Virus record (IMG/VR): IMGVR_UViG_3300008258_000016
Span: 1-36,622 of that record
Reading direction: 5' to 3' (one strand)
Origin: a virus
DNA length: 36,622 nt
This document shows positions 15,255 to 22,577 of this stretch, in pieces. Positions within the stretch are counted from its first letter, which is position 1. Every line of letters starts with the position of its first letter. The translations under genes were made by a program, and so were the position numbers. The notes under the pieces were generated by a model that ran no database searches, was not told where the DNA came from, and saw nothing but the letters and a program-made list of their open reading frames with translations.

Positions 15255-15581
15255 TCAGAGCTGAAACTCGCTGGCGTGGATGGCGGCGTTGGTCGTGCCC
15301 TGACGAATAAACTTGGCGGCGGCAGCGGCAGCGGTTGACCAAGTGTACTGCGTACCGCTAGCGAGACGGTGACCGTTGGTAGTCGTCGGGGCAGACCCGT
15401 CAAAAGTGCACATCACATCGGCATCTTGCACGTCCAGTACCACCATGTTGGTTGTTTCGTTGAAGGCGCTGAACTGCACGCCACCTGCTGTGTTATCCAC
15501 AGTCAGACGCTGGTCGGCAACCGCACTATTGCGATAATAGGCCGGTTTCGGGAAGATGTTGTTAAGATTGAATGAGGACAT
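15255..15581 (-). CDS. Small conserved tail-region structural protein
   Basis: A 108-residue beta-rich protein. Its core AVADQRLTVDNTAGGVQFSA followed by VMCTFDGSAPTTTNGHRLAS is a conserved pattern in small phage proteins near the tail adaptor, where it probably forms a beta-sandwich. It is preceded by TAACCTTTTACTGCC and an ATG, without a Shine-Dalgarno site. It lies five bases before the start of the jelly-roll protein gene. Role in the virion is inferred from neighbourhood. Confidence 0.7.
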   Translation of the reverse strand: MSSFNLNNIFPKPAYYRNSAVADQRLTVDNTAGGVQFSAFNETTNMVVLDVQDADVMCTFDGSAPTTTNGHRLASGTQYTWSTAAAAAAKFIRQGTTNAAIHASEFQL

Positions 15582-15593
15582 GGCAGTAAAAGG

Positions 15594-16910
15594 TTACCAA
15601 GAGCGATTCTGGCTGGTGACGTGGGTGTAGACGTTGACTTGGAAGTTATCGGGCATCTGCCGCTCGATGCGGTCCCATTCGTTGAGCTTCTTCAGTTCTG
15701 CGGTCTGGTAGGCGGACGCCGCCTTCTCCATCTGTCCATCCTGCGTCAGCCAGTCTCCGAATGTCTGCCAGACCAAGATACCGGACAACGCCTCGGGCAG
15801 CTCTTGCAGTTCCCACTTGGACGGAGTGTCCTCGGGATCTTGGCCGGCCGTGGTGGCGCTTAAGCACTTCCAGTAATCGGATGTACCCGCCTGCGCCCCC
15901 GTGGTCCGGGTGTAGTAGACGTACTGACCGGCAACGTAGGTGGCGGTGGCGCTGAACGTGTCCCCAGCGTAGGTGTAAGGAGCACGGCGGTAGAACAGGT
16001 AGACCGGGTTGGCAGGATTGGTGTTGTACGAGACGTAGCCATTCGTCCCCATGAAGCCACCAGCCGTGGAAATCATCTGGAACCCCTCGGTCGTTACCAC
16101 AAAGCCTTGGGGACGGGGGTAGGTAACCATCGCGGGATTGTCGATCCACGCTTGGAAGAGGACATCAATCACCTTCTCGCCAGTCTGGTCGTACGGGACG
16201 ATGAACTGGTTGGGGCTGACATTCGTCTGCTGCACTATCAGGTTGCCCCAGAGGTAAACGCCCTTGGTCACGTCGCCCGCGTAGGACACCGTGCTGCCAT
16301 CCGTGGAAATACCCACGGAGTAGGCGAGGCTGGTGCAAGCGGTGCCGGTCGTAAACGTGATCGTGCAGAGGAAGAACCCGTTCGGGCATTGCTGGATGTT
16401 GGCGGACGTCACGTTGGCCTGCGTGCCAATCGTGCCAGCCTGCACGTCAAAGAACGTGCTGAAGCTGGTCGTGCCGTCATTTACCACCATCTGGATGTAA
16501 TTACGTCCATTGGGACGGGCATACACCGACGCCTGGTAGTCCGTGCTCGGGAAGCCAGTAACCGTCTGGGCTACCTTGTGCTGCCCGTTCGTGACCGTCT
16601 CCAGCAGTTTGCTGGCCGTAACCCGGTTATCAGCGGGGTTATTGATGGAGTTGGCCGTAACCGTAACATTCGTAGCCGTCCAGTTGGACGTCTGGGCCAC
16701 ATCGTTCGGGTACGTCAGCAGGTTACCCGCAAACCGTGCCTCACCCCAGATGGACAGATCGGGCCAGTTACCGGCGCCCCAGACCTGCCGTACATTCGCG
16801 TTAAACAGCGTGTTGAGGCTGGAGGCGAGTTCCGTCGTCAGACGGCTTGTCGGCACGCCAATCAGGCCGCAAAGCTGCGACAAAGCCGTGCTGTACGGGG
16901 TCGTCCTCAA
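15594..16910 (-). CDS. Tail adaptor/tubular-A-like protein with inserted jelly-roll module
   Basis: A 438-residue protein with a TTG start overlapping the previous stop (TTGA). Residues 1-60 (LTTELASSLNTLFNANVRQV, WPDLSIWGEARF) and about 230-438 (DQTGEKVIDVLFQAW, GDWLTQDGQMEKAASAYQTA) match a conserved phage adaptor-like protein. Residues about 63-230 (nt 16221-16724) are an extra jelly roll related to the two modules in the next gene (NLLTYPND..., CPNGFFLCTI, VYLWGNLIVQ). The conserved protein appears interrupted between WGEARF and SPNQFIVPYDQTGE. The role is joining portal to tail; the inserted module may display a glycan-binding surface. Confidence 0.7.
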   Translation of the reverse strand: MRTTPYSTALSQLCGLIGVPTSRLTTELASSLNTLFNANVRQVWGAGNWPDLSIWGEARFAGNLLTYPNDVAQTSNWTATNVTVTANSINNPADNRVTASKLLETVTNGQHKVAQTVTGFPSTDYQASVYARPNGRNYIQMVVNDGTTSFSTFFDVQAGTIGTQANVTSANIQQCPNGFFLCTITFTTGTACTSLAYSVGISTDGSTVSYAGDVTKGVYLWGNLIVQQTNVSPNQFIVPYDQTGEKVIDVLFQAWIDNPAMVTYPRPQGFVVTTEGFQMISTAGGFMGTNGYVSYNTNPANPVYLFYRRAPYTYAGDTFSATATYVAGQYVYYTRTTGAQAGTSDYWKCLSATTAGQDPEDTPSKWELQELPEALSGILVWQTFGDWLTQDGQMEKAASAYQTAELKKLNEWDRIERQMPDNFQVNVYTHVTSQNRSW

Positions 16911-17269
16911 GCGTCTTTCTGCTTACCCATCCAGCCACCCGTCAGCCCATGCCGGGCGGGGTTGACCTTCGGGCGGTAGCCAACCGCGCACAGATGCGGG
17001 TTGTCCTTCAAATACTCCGGCATCCACTCATGGACATTATTGCCATGCTGCGCTTGTAGCCGGAAAAACAAGCGACTGTTGATGCGGGCGGCCATCTGTC
17101 CCAACCCATCCATGCGGACGGAGCCTTGTTCGCGCATCTTGGCGGCCAGACGGGCTTGGTCTTCATGGACCTTGGCCTTCTCGTCTGGGAGACCGTTCAC
17201 GATCTCGCCCCACCACTTGCGGACGAACTCCTTGGGAACTTGGGTGACTATGCCGCTCTCGCTCACCAT
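16907..17269 (-). CDS. Conserved phage protein (unknown), 120 aa
   Basis: A charged, helical protein beginning MVSESGIVTQVPKEFVRKWW and ending LTGGWMGKQKDA. It has FVRKWWGEIVNGLPDEKAKV in the N-terminal half and RINSRLFFRLQAQHGNNVHE in the C-terminal half. The same order (small charged protein before an adaptor-like gene) is familiar in environmental podovirus-like genomes, which suggests a head-completion or connector-associated role. That is inference. The ATG follows CCTCCCTCTTTT, a pyrimidine-rich leader that cannot pair with the ribosomal anti-Shine-Dalgarno sequence. Confidence 0.65.
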   Translation of the reverse strand: MVSESGIVTQVPKEFVRKWWGEIVNGLPDEKAKVHEDQARLAAKMREQGSVRMDGLGQMAARINSRLFFRLQAQHGNNVHEWMPEYLKDNPHLCAVGYRPKVNPARHGLTGGWMGKQKDA

Positions 17270-17279
17270 AAAAGAGGGA

Positions 17280-17305
17280 GGGGCAGAGCCCTTTCGGGAT
17301 GCCCC
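17280..17305 (-). terminator. Intra-operon hairpin
   Basis: A nested inverted repeat lies between two late genes: GGGGC at 17280-17284 pairs with GCCCC at 17301-17305, enclosing CCC-TTTC-GGG. On the coding (minus) strand the downstream sequence is pyrimidine-rich but has only a short T run (CTCTTTT) before the next ATG. It may be a leaky terminator or an RNA processing/stability element after the abundant capsid and decoration-type genes. Confidence 0.4.
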
Positions 17306-17320
17306 CAGTAGTATCTCGGG

Positions 17321-17794
17321 TTATCCGAGCTTATCGGGAGTCGTGAGATCCACGATGTTCAGGTAGATGTCCAACTCGCCAGCCGTCAGGGCGGACGGGG
17401 AACCACCGGTGGCGTTCGTGAAGACCGCAACGAGGTTCGCAGACGCCGTAGCGGTGCGGATCGTGGCAGTCGTCGGAACGCCGGCCAGAACACCAGCCGT
17501 CAGCACGGATTGCGACGTGACGAGGCTGTTGGTCGTGGTGGTGGTGCCAACGACAACCGTCAGGGCAGTCGTACCCGCAAACGCCGTGGTGATGTTCACC
17601 AGAGCGTTATTGAGGACGTACTTCGAGGGCAGGGAGCCCAGCGTGACGGTCACCGTGTCAGACGAACCGGTAGCCGTGGCAACGGCGATGTCGGCAGCCT
17701 TGACGTTGAACTTGTGCGAGAAACCGCGAGCCTGCTCCTGGAGGGACAGGCTGTTGGTGCGGTTGCGGGCGATGGTAATCGGGAAATCAGCCAT
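17321..17794 (-). CDS. Head protein, possible decoration/head-stabilising protein
   Basis: A 157-residue beta-rich Thr/Ala/Val protein directly after the capsid gene. Its regular strands (SDTVTVTLGSLPSKYVLNNA, NLVAVFTNATGGSPSALTAG, ELDIYLNIVDLT) suggest a beta-sandwich of the decoration or head-fibre kind. Uniquely among the late genes, it has a good Shine-Dalgarno-like AGGAG nine bases before the ATG, in keeping with high expression. The function is from position and composition only. Confidence 0.6.
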   Translation of the reverse strand: MADFPITIARNRTNSLSLQEQARGFSHKFNVKAADIAVATATGSSDTVTVTLGSLPSKYVLNNALVNITTAFAGTTALTVVVGTTTTTNSLVTSQSVLTAGVLAGVPTTATIRTATASANLVAVFTNATGGSPSALTAGELDIYLNIVDLTTPDKLG

Positions 17795-17829
17795 GGTAGT
17801 AGTCTCCTATGTTAATGTTGGCTGGATGA

Positions 17830-18831
17830 TCAGGACGAGCCGGCGAACTTGCCGAGGCCGAGCGGGTTCTTGACCATGAGGGTCAGGGCCGCGAGGATGA
17901 AGCCACGACGGCCACCGCCGAGGTCGGGCAGCTCGTTGGACTCGATACCGAGCATATAGCCGATGCCGACCAGCTCGGGGTCGATAACGTAGCCACGGGC
18001 CTTCTGCACATCGCTGGTGCTCGACGGATCAGCTCCATCGAGGATACCGTTGAAGAGGTCAGGCACGATGGTGACGGTATGGAAGTCACCGACGTACATC
18101 GTGACATCGAGGTCGATCTGGTGCTCGGAGGCATCCTGCGTGACCTGATAGGTCTTCGTGGTGCCGGACGAACCCTCGGAACGCTGGAACTTGGAAATCG
18201 CACGCTTGAGCGACGGACCAGCGAACAGGGTGTAGGAGCGACGGCCGCCGACCTGTTGGAAGATCGACTGGAAGACGTCGTTGAAGGCAGACTCCGACAG
18301 CGAACCGGTGGCGGTGCTGTTGATGTTGCCCGTGGGGGTGCGGAAAGCGGCAGGCACGTCCGAACCGGGCGTGTTGCTGATCCACTTGCCGAGAGCGCGC
18401 AGCTTGTAAGGCGCCGGAGGAGCCTCTTGCTGGCGATCATTGTCGGAGCCGATGCAGGCTTCGATGTCGCGCTTGATCTCGCGCATCGCCTTCATCTTGG
18501 CGTTCGCAACCTCGCTGGACACGCCAGCGACGTCGGAAGCCTCTTGGAGGCGGGAGACCATCCATTGCTCGCGGAACTGCTGGACGTAATTGCCCAGACG
18601 AGCGCGATTAACGGCTTGGTTGGAGAAGGCCAGGACGTCCTGACCTTCGAGCACGCCGCCGAACGAGACGGGGCTCAAGGTGTCAACCTGCCACTCCTGA
18701 TACGCATTCGTCATGCGCTTGGTCTTGGCGAAGGTCGAGATCTTCGGAGTATCCTCGGGGGCGAGGATGGTGAGGAAGTCGGTAAGATCTTCACGATCTC
18801 CCGCTACGTTGTAAGTGGTTGATAGGGCCAT
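17830..18831 (-). CDS. Major capsid protein (SU10-like / DUF5309-type)
   Basis: A 333-residue protein, the usual length for this HK97-fold capsid family. The N-terminus (AGDREDLTDFLTILAPEDTP KISTF), then HK97-type helices (VANAKMKAMREIKRDIEACI), the central AFNDVFQSIFQQVGG and SYTLFAGPSLKRAISKF, and C-terminal VTMYVGDFHTVTIVPDLF with the final ESNELPDLGGGRRGFILAAL match the SU10 major-capsid-like pattern. It follows the scaffold gene and precedes a decoration-type gene, the standard order. It assembles into the icosahedral head. Confidence 0.85.
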   Translation of the reverse strand: MALSTTYNVAGDREDLTDFLTILAPEDTPKISTFAKTKRMTNAYQEWQVDTLSPVSFGGVLEGQDVLAFSNQAVNRARLGNYVQQFREQWMVSRLQEASDVAGVSSEVANAKMKAMREIKRDIEACIGSDNDRQQEAPPAPYKLRALGKWISNTPGSDVPAAFRTPTGNINSTATGSLSESAFNDVFQSIFQQVGGRRSYTLFAGPSLKRAISKFQRSEGSSGTTKTYQVTQDASEHQIDLDVTMYVGDFHTVTIVPDLFNGILDGADPSSTSDVQKARGYVIDPELVGIGYMLGIESNELPDLGGGRRGFILAALTLMVKNPLGLGKFAGSS

Positions 18832-18843
18832 GACTAACGAAGG

Positions 18844-19944
18844 TTATCGGTTGAGTTTAGCTTTTTCACGGGCCAGAAGAAACGCTGCTGCTTCATTTGC
18901 CGTGACGCCGCCTTTCTTGGACAACTGCATCCGAAGAGCTTCGATCTGATTGGCTGCTTTGGTCGCGCTTGGAGCACGAACATCGCCGCCGGCTGAAGAT
19001 ACGACTGACTGACTCGCGGGGGGCTTGCTGCTCATGGCGGGCTTTGGCTTGGATTCTGGTTTCGCCTTCTGCTTCGCCTCTAGGGCTTTCAACCCCTCTA
19101 TCTGCACCCCGATGATCCAGTCGGCATTGGGCAAGTTCCGCATCCAGGGCATCTGTGACAATGCTTGCTGGGCGAGGACGTACTCGGGCGTTTCCTTGTT
19201 CTTCAGATATGGAAACATCTGATGAGCAAGTTTTTGTGCCTCCTGCTTCTGCGTCAGGAACTGCGCTCGGGCGGGAATATCATCATCAAGGGTCTTCTCC
19301 GCGTTACGGAGGATCGCCTTGAGTTCGGGTCTGCCTAGCACGGTATCACCCACGCGGACAGGCTCGAAATCATCCCGGTCAAGTTGCTCTTGGGCAAAGC
19401 GTTTCGCCTCCTTCGCTTGATCTCTCAAGGTCTGGAGCGACTGGAAGTCCTCAATCTGCGCCAACGGCACATTGCTGGGCAACGGCTGGGTGGGTGCAGG
19501 TTGGGCGGCTTGCTCGGGTTGGCTGGCCTTTTGGGTCAGTTGCGCCTGCAATTCCGCCACTTGGGCTTCCAAAGCCCTGCGCTTGGCAATCTCTTTCCCG
19601 ATACGCTTCTCTATCTTCTTCTCGGTCTTGGCGTCTTCGGTGGAATCGTCTTGAGAAGGAACGTCGGCCTCACCTTCGGGCGTTTCCGCCTGCTGGCTTG
19701 GCTCGGCAGACTCGGCGGTAGCCTCATCTGGGTTGGCTGAATCGTTTGGCGCTTGGTCCCGCGCCGGAGCAGCTTGTTCAGCCTGTCGTTGGGCCTTCGC
19801 GTTTTCCGCCTCCATGTTGAGGAGGCGTTGCGCGGCTTGCGCGACACTCAAGTTGCTCTTTTTCGGGGCATCATTTTTTGCCTCCGTGGCCGGAGCCACA
19901 TCAGCGGGCTGTGAAGGAGCCGTTTCAACTGTTTCGTTAGGCAT
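18844..19944 (-). CDS. Scaffolding-like protein
   Basis: A 366-residue, highly charged, low-complexity protein starting MPNETVETAPSQPAD. Residues 1-120 are acidic, Ala/Gln/Glu-rich; about 105-145 is a coiled coil (EKRIGKEIAKRRALEAQVAE); residues about 150-290 are helical; the end is basic (TANEAAAFLLAREKAKLNR), as expected for a scaffold that binds the capsid protein. It lies just upstream of the capsid gene. The upstream open frame to 20046 runs through a duplicated leader and was not used. The start is the second of two ATGs in that duplication. Confidence 0.75.
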   Translation of the reverse strand: MPNETVETAPSQPADVAPATEAKNDAPKKSNLSVAQAAQRLLNMEAENAKAQRQAEQAAPARDQAPNDSANPDEATAESAEPSQQAETPEGEADVPSQDDSTEDAKTEKKIEKRIGKEIAKRRALEAQVAELQAQLTQKASQPEQAAQPAPTQPLPSNVPLAQIEDFQSLQTLRDQAKEAKRFAQEQLDRDDFEPVRVGDTVLGRPELKAILRNAEKTLDDDIPARAQFLTQKQEAQKLAHQMFPYLKNKETPEYVLAQQALSQMPWMRNLPNADWIIGVQIEGLKALEAKQKAKPESKPKPAMSSKPPASQSVVSSAGGDVRAPSATKAANQIEALRMQLSKKGGVTANEAAAFLLAREKAKLNR

Positions 19945-19992
19945 GGGTTTAAGTCCCAAGAACTTTGGGCATGGGTTTGAGTCCCAAGAACT
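19941..19992 (-). repeat. Duplicated 24-base leader with two start codons
   Basis: Two direct copies of a 24-base sequence (19941-19964 and 19969-19992, one mismatch) precede the scaffold start. On the minus strand each copy reads AGTTCTTGGGACT(T/C)AAACCCATGC. The upstream copy's ATG opens a seven-codon frame (MPKVLGT) that stops within the downstream copy; the downstream copy's ATG is the scaffold start. The duplication could form a leader-peptide arrangement that tunes scaffold translation. Confidence 0.7.
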
Positions 19993-20018
19993 ACCTAGCG
20001 GATGCCAAGTGACGCTAC

Positions 20019-20083
20019 GGGTGCGATTCACGCACCCATCTGTCAACAGGAATTATTAGCGGCGCTACTTGCCGCAGTAACAA
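20019..20083 (-). promoter_or_regulatory. Possible internal late promoter and hairpin before scaffold/capsid
   Basis: In the 142-base gap before the scaffold gene, the minus strand has TTGTTA (20078-20083) and, 19 bases on, TAATAAT (20052-20058), a weak sigma70-like pair. Further downstream is TTGACA (20041-20046) without a clear -10 box. A perfect 7-bp hairpin GGGTGCG-ATTCA-CGCACCC occupies 20019-20037. An extra promoter for scaffold and capsid would make sense, but the match is modest. Confidence 0.35.
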
Positions 20084-20086
20084 CGC

Positions 20087-20383
20087 TTATCCAGCACGCT
20101 GCTCGGCGTCGATTTCCGCCTGCTGCATCTGCTGCTGCACGAAGTCATCGTACAGGCCGATGATCTGCGAGTACGCCCGCAGTTCACCCGTGGCGGCGAG
20201 CGTCATCCGCTCATCCTTCACCACGGCGTCAGCGCAGAGGTCGATCATCGTGGAGTGCTGCATCTCGCGCAGCTCCTCCACGAAATCTTGGAAAGCATCG
20301 TTACCAACGAGACGGAACATCGCCTGACGCAGCCGGCCAAACTTCTCGGCTGACGTCAGATTCGGGTCGCGGCGTTTCTTCAT
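20087..20383 (-). CDS. Small helical protein between portal and scaffold
   Basis: A 98-residue charged, helical protein starting MKKRRDPNLTSAEKFGRLRQ and ending QMQQAEIDAEQRAG. It overlaps the portal stop by four bases (ATGA), so translation is probably coupled. Helices include DAFQDFVEELREMQHSTMID and YSQIIGLYDDFVQQQMQQAE. Similar-sized helical proteins at this position in other phages are unnamed head-module proteins. I cannot assign a function. Confidence 0.65.
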   Translation of the reverse strand: MKKRRDPNLTSAEKFGRLRQAMFRLVGNDAFQDFVEELREMQHSTMIDLCADAVVKDERMTLAATGELRAYSQIIGLYDDFVQQQMQQAEIDAEQRAG

Positions 20384-22527
20384 GTGCTAGTGGTGGCGGA
20401 CATCGGCCCTGGCATCTGCGCTCCGAGGCGTCCAATGACAGCGTTCTGCTGCTGCTGGAGCTGGAACTGGTACTGCTTGGCCCTCGCCTCCAGACGCTCG
20501 CGGAACGGCTGATCCTGTTGAAACCTCTGCTGAACATCGGGCTGTTGCAGGTATTGCTGGATGACTTGGAGGCCGATCTGCGGCGGAGTGCCGGGCTTGA
20601 TGTTCTTCGGGATGCCAGCGAAAATCTGCGCCAGATCCTGCTGCTCGTCCTGCACGATCTGCTGCTGGCCTTGCTGCGCGGGACGGATGATGCGCTCGGC
20701 AATGTTCGGGTCGATGGTGGACACGAACGCGGTGCAGAGGGCGGACCAGTCGATGACGCCTTCGCGGTCGAGGGACTGCGCGGCTTGGATGATCGCCGTC
20801 CACTTCTCGCTCATGCGCTTGAAGTCCGGCGACTGCACATCCCACGCGAGGTAGAAGTCAAACTCCTCGTTCACGTCGCCCTTGTTGAAGAGCTGGAAGT
20901 TGGGGTCTTTGACGCCCATCACGCGGAACGTGACCTGATCCATGCCGTACTGCTTGTAGAGCTTCCAGACTTGGCGGAAACTCTTGGCTAGGCAGCCCAA
21001 GAACTTATCGACCTCAAACTGGTTGTAGATCGGGTCGATGGCGGGATCGCCTTCGCGGCTGGCAAAGCCGTTGTACTCCTTGAACGAAGTCTCCAGCAGT
21101 TGCTCGGACTTGTCCGTATTCATGTCCGGTATCGGACGGTCGGCGTAGTGGTACTCGTTCGGACGCCGCTCCGAAATCATCGCACCTGGACCCCAACGGC
21201 CCGGCGGGCGGCCCTGCGGGTAGCAGATGGGAGGGAGGATGCCGAGGGAGGCGGCGTCAATGCGGGAGTCCTTGTGCGCCTTGATCTGATCCTGCCACGG
21301 CTTGCCCGGCTCGGGCAGACCACGGGAATCATGGAGCTTACGGCTCAAGTACTCGCGCCTGTACAGAACAAATGGATACTCACCGTGGGCGTAGCCAAGA
21401 AGGCCGGTCTTCGCGCAACCATCGTGGTTCTGGTCGGGCGGCAGCATCGGGTTGAACACCGTGCAGTAGATGCCCGGCGTGCCGTCCTCATCGGACAACC
21501 GCTGATAAGCGTAGACGACACCGATGCGATCCGTGAACCGCTGCTGCGTGTAGACAAACGAGCGGGAAATCGGCTGCATGTACTCGCTGGGAGACATGCT
21601 GATCAGTTTGCCGCGCACCTTCTGGATCGCGGCCTCCACCCACTGCTCGTCCCAGCCGTCCGTGTTGACCATCGCCCGCAGTTGCTCGGCGGTGAAGTAC
21701 TCCACGCGGTAGATGCCGGGCGCACGCTCCAGATCCGTCGAGAACGACGGGATGAAGACATGCTCGTCCAGATTGAACGCACGGATAACGGGATACGAAC
21801 GCTCGGGACCGTCCATCGGCACGCTGGTCTCACCCTTGTCGCGCAGTTCGCGCAGCATACGGGCGGCCTTGTCCTTGGAGGCGCCGTACTGCTCTTGGAA
21901 GATCGCCTTCAGGTCATCCGCCGCGCTCTTGTCCTCGATCAGCGCCACGATGTCGATGTTCGGGAACTGCTGCTGCAAATCCTGCACACGGACGTTGACC
22001 AGAACTTTCTCTCGACGTTTCTCCCAGAACTGGCCCATGACGGCCACGCCCTTCTCGTTCATGTAGTTGGAGCACATCTCCACTTCGCGCTCCACCTCCG
22101 GGATCTGCGTCTGGATCAGCCAGCGCATGAAGTTACTGACCAACTGGCTACGAGCACCGTCCTCCGCGCCCACGGGGACGGCGGTCAGGTTCGCCCGCTT
22201 GAACGCCATGCACTCCATGGCGACCTTCTTGTTGATGATGTTATCGACAAGGAAAACGCGGAGGTCACTCGCACCATCCCACGGCGTCGGGCTGACCTTG
22301 CTGCCCTCACGGGCGTGCTTCTTGCCGTCAGCGGACTGCCCGTTCCAGATCGCGTAGCGCGTCTCGTAATTCAGCCGGCATTGGTCGATGAACGGCTGGT
22401 TATCACGCACACAGTCCTCAAACGCCTTCTTGAGAAGGTTGAAGTCCGGCCCCTTGTTCTCGGGAGGAGCTAACTGGAGACCGGGATCAGGGGGAACGGA
22501 AGTGGCGTTGCCGTCGATGGAACTCAT
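20380..22527 (-). CDS. Portal protein
   Basis: A 715-residue protein following the large terminase, start MSSIDGNATSVPPDP at 22527 (an upstream TTG at 22557 is less likely). Portal-like features: an N-terminal entry domain with YETRYAIWNGQ and TPWDGASDLRVFLVDNIINK, a central alpha/beta region with YPFVLYRREYLSRKLHDSRG and the tunnel-like KAHKDSRIDAASLGILPPI, and a C-terminal helical, glutamine-rich crown (QQGQQQIVQDEQQDL). Twelve copies normally form the ring through which DNA is packaged and ejected. Length is typical of large podovirus portals. Confidence 0.8.
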   Translation of the reverse strand: MSSIDGNATSVPPDPGLQLAPPENKGPDFNLLKKAFEDCVRDNQPFIDQCRLNYETRYAIWNGQSADGKKHAREGSKVSPTPWDGASDLRVFLVDNIINKKVAMECMAFKRANLTAVPVGAEDGARSQLVSNFMRWLIQTQIPEVEREVEMCSNYMNEKGVAVMGQFWEKRREKVLVNVRVQDLQQQFPNIDIVALIEDKSAADDLKAIFQEQYGASKDKAARMLRELRDKGETSVPMDGPERSYPVIRAFNLDEHVFIPSFSTDLERAPGIYRVEYFTAEQLRAMVNTDGWDEQWVEAAIQKVRGKLISMSPSEYMQPISRSFVYTQQRFTDRIGVVYAYQRLSDEDGTPGIYCTVFNPMLPPDQNHDGCAKTGLLGYAHGEYPFVLYRREYLSRKLHDSRGLPEPGKPWQDQIKAHKDSRIDAASLGILPPICYPQGRPPGRWGPGAMISERRPNEYHYADRPIPDMNTDKSEQLLETSFKEYNGFASREGDPAIDPIYNQFEVDKFLGCLAKSFRQVWKLYKQYGMDQVTFRVMGVKDPNFQLFNKGDVNEEFDFYLAWDVQSPDFKRMSEKWTAIIQAAQSLDREGVIDWSALCTAFVSTIDPNIAERIIRPAQQGQQQIVQDEQQDLAQIFAGIPKNIKPGTPPQIGLQVIQQYLQQPDVQQRFQQDQPFRERLEARAKQYQFQLQQQQNAVIGRLGAQMPGPMSATTST

Positions 22528-22577
22528 GGGCTTGATGAGCGCACCTAATGGGCGCAATCACAAAGACGCGCAAGCAA

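Noticed and set aside
16107-16979. 290-codon plus-strand frame over the adaptor-like gene
   Set aside because: Antisense shadow with no domain.
21100-22473. 457-codon plus-strand frame inside the portal gene
   Set aside because: Antisense to a well-supported portal; composition (Leu/Arg/Val-rich) is typical of a shadow of GC-rich coding DNA.
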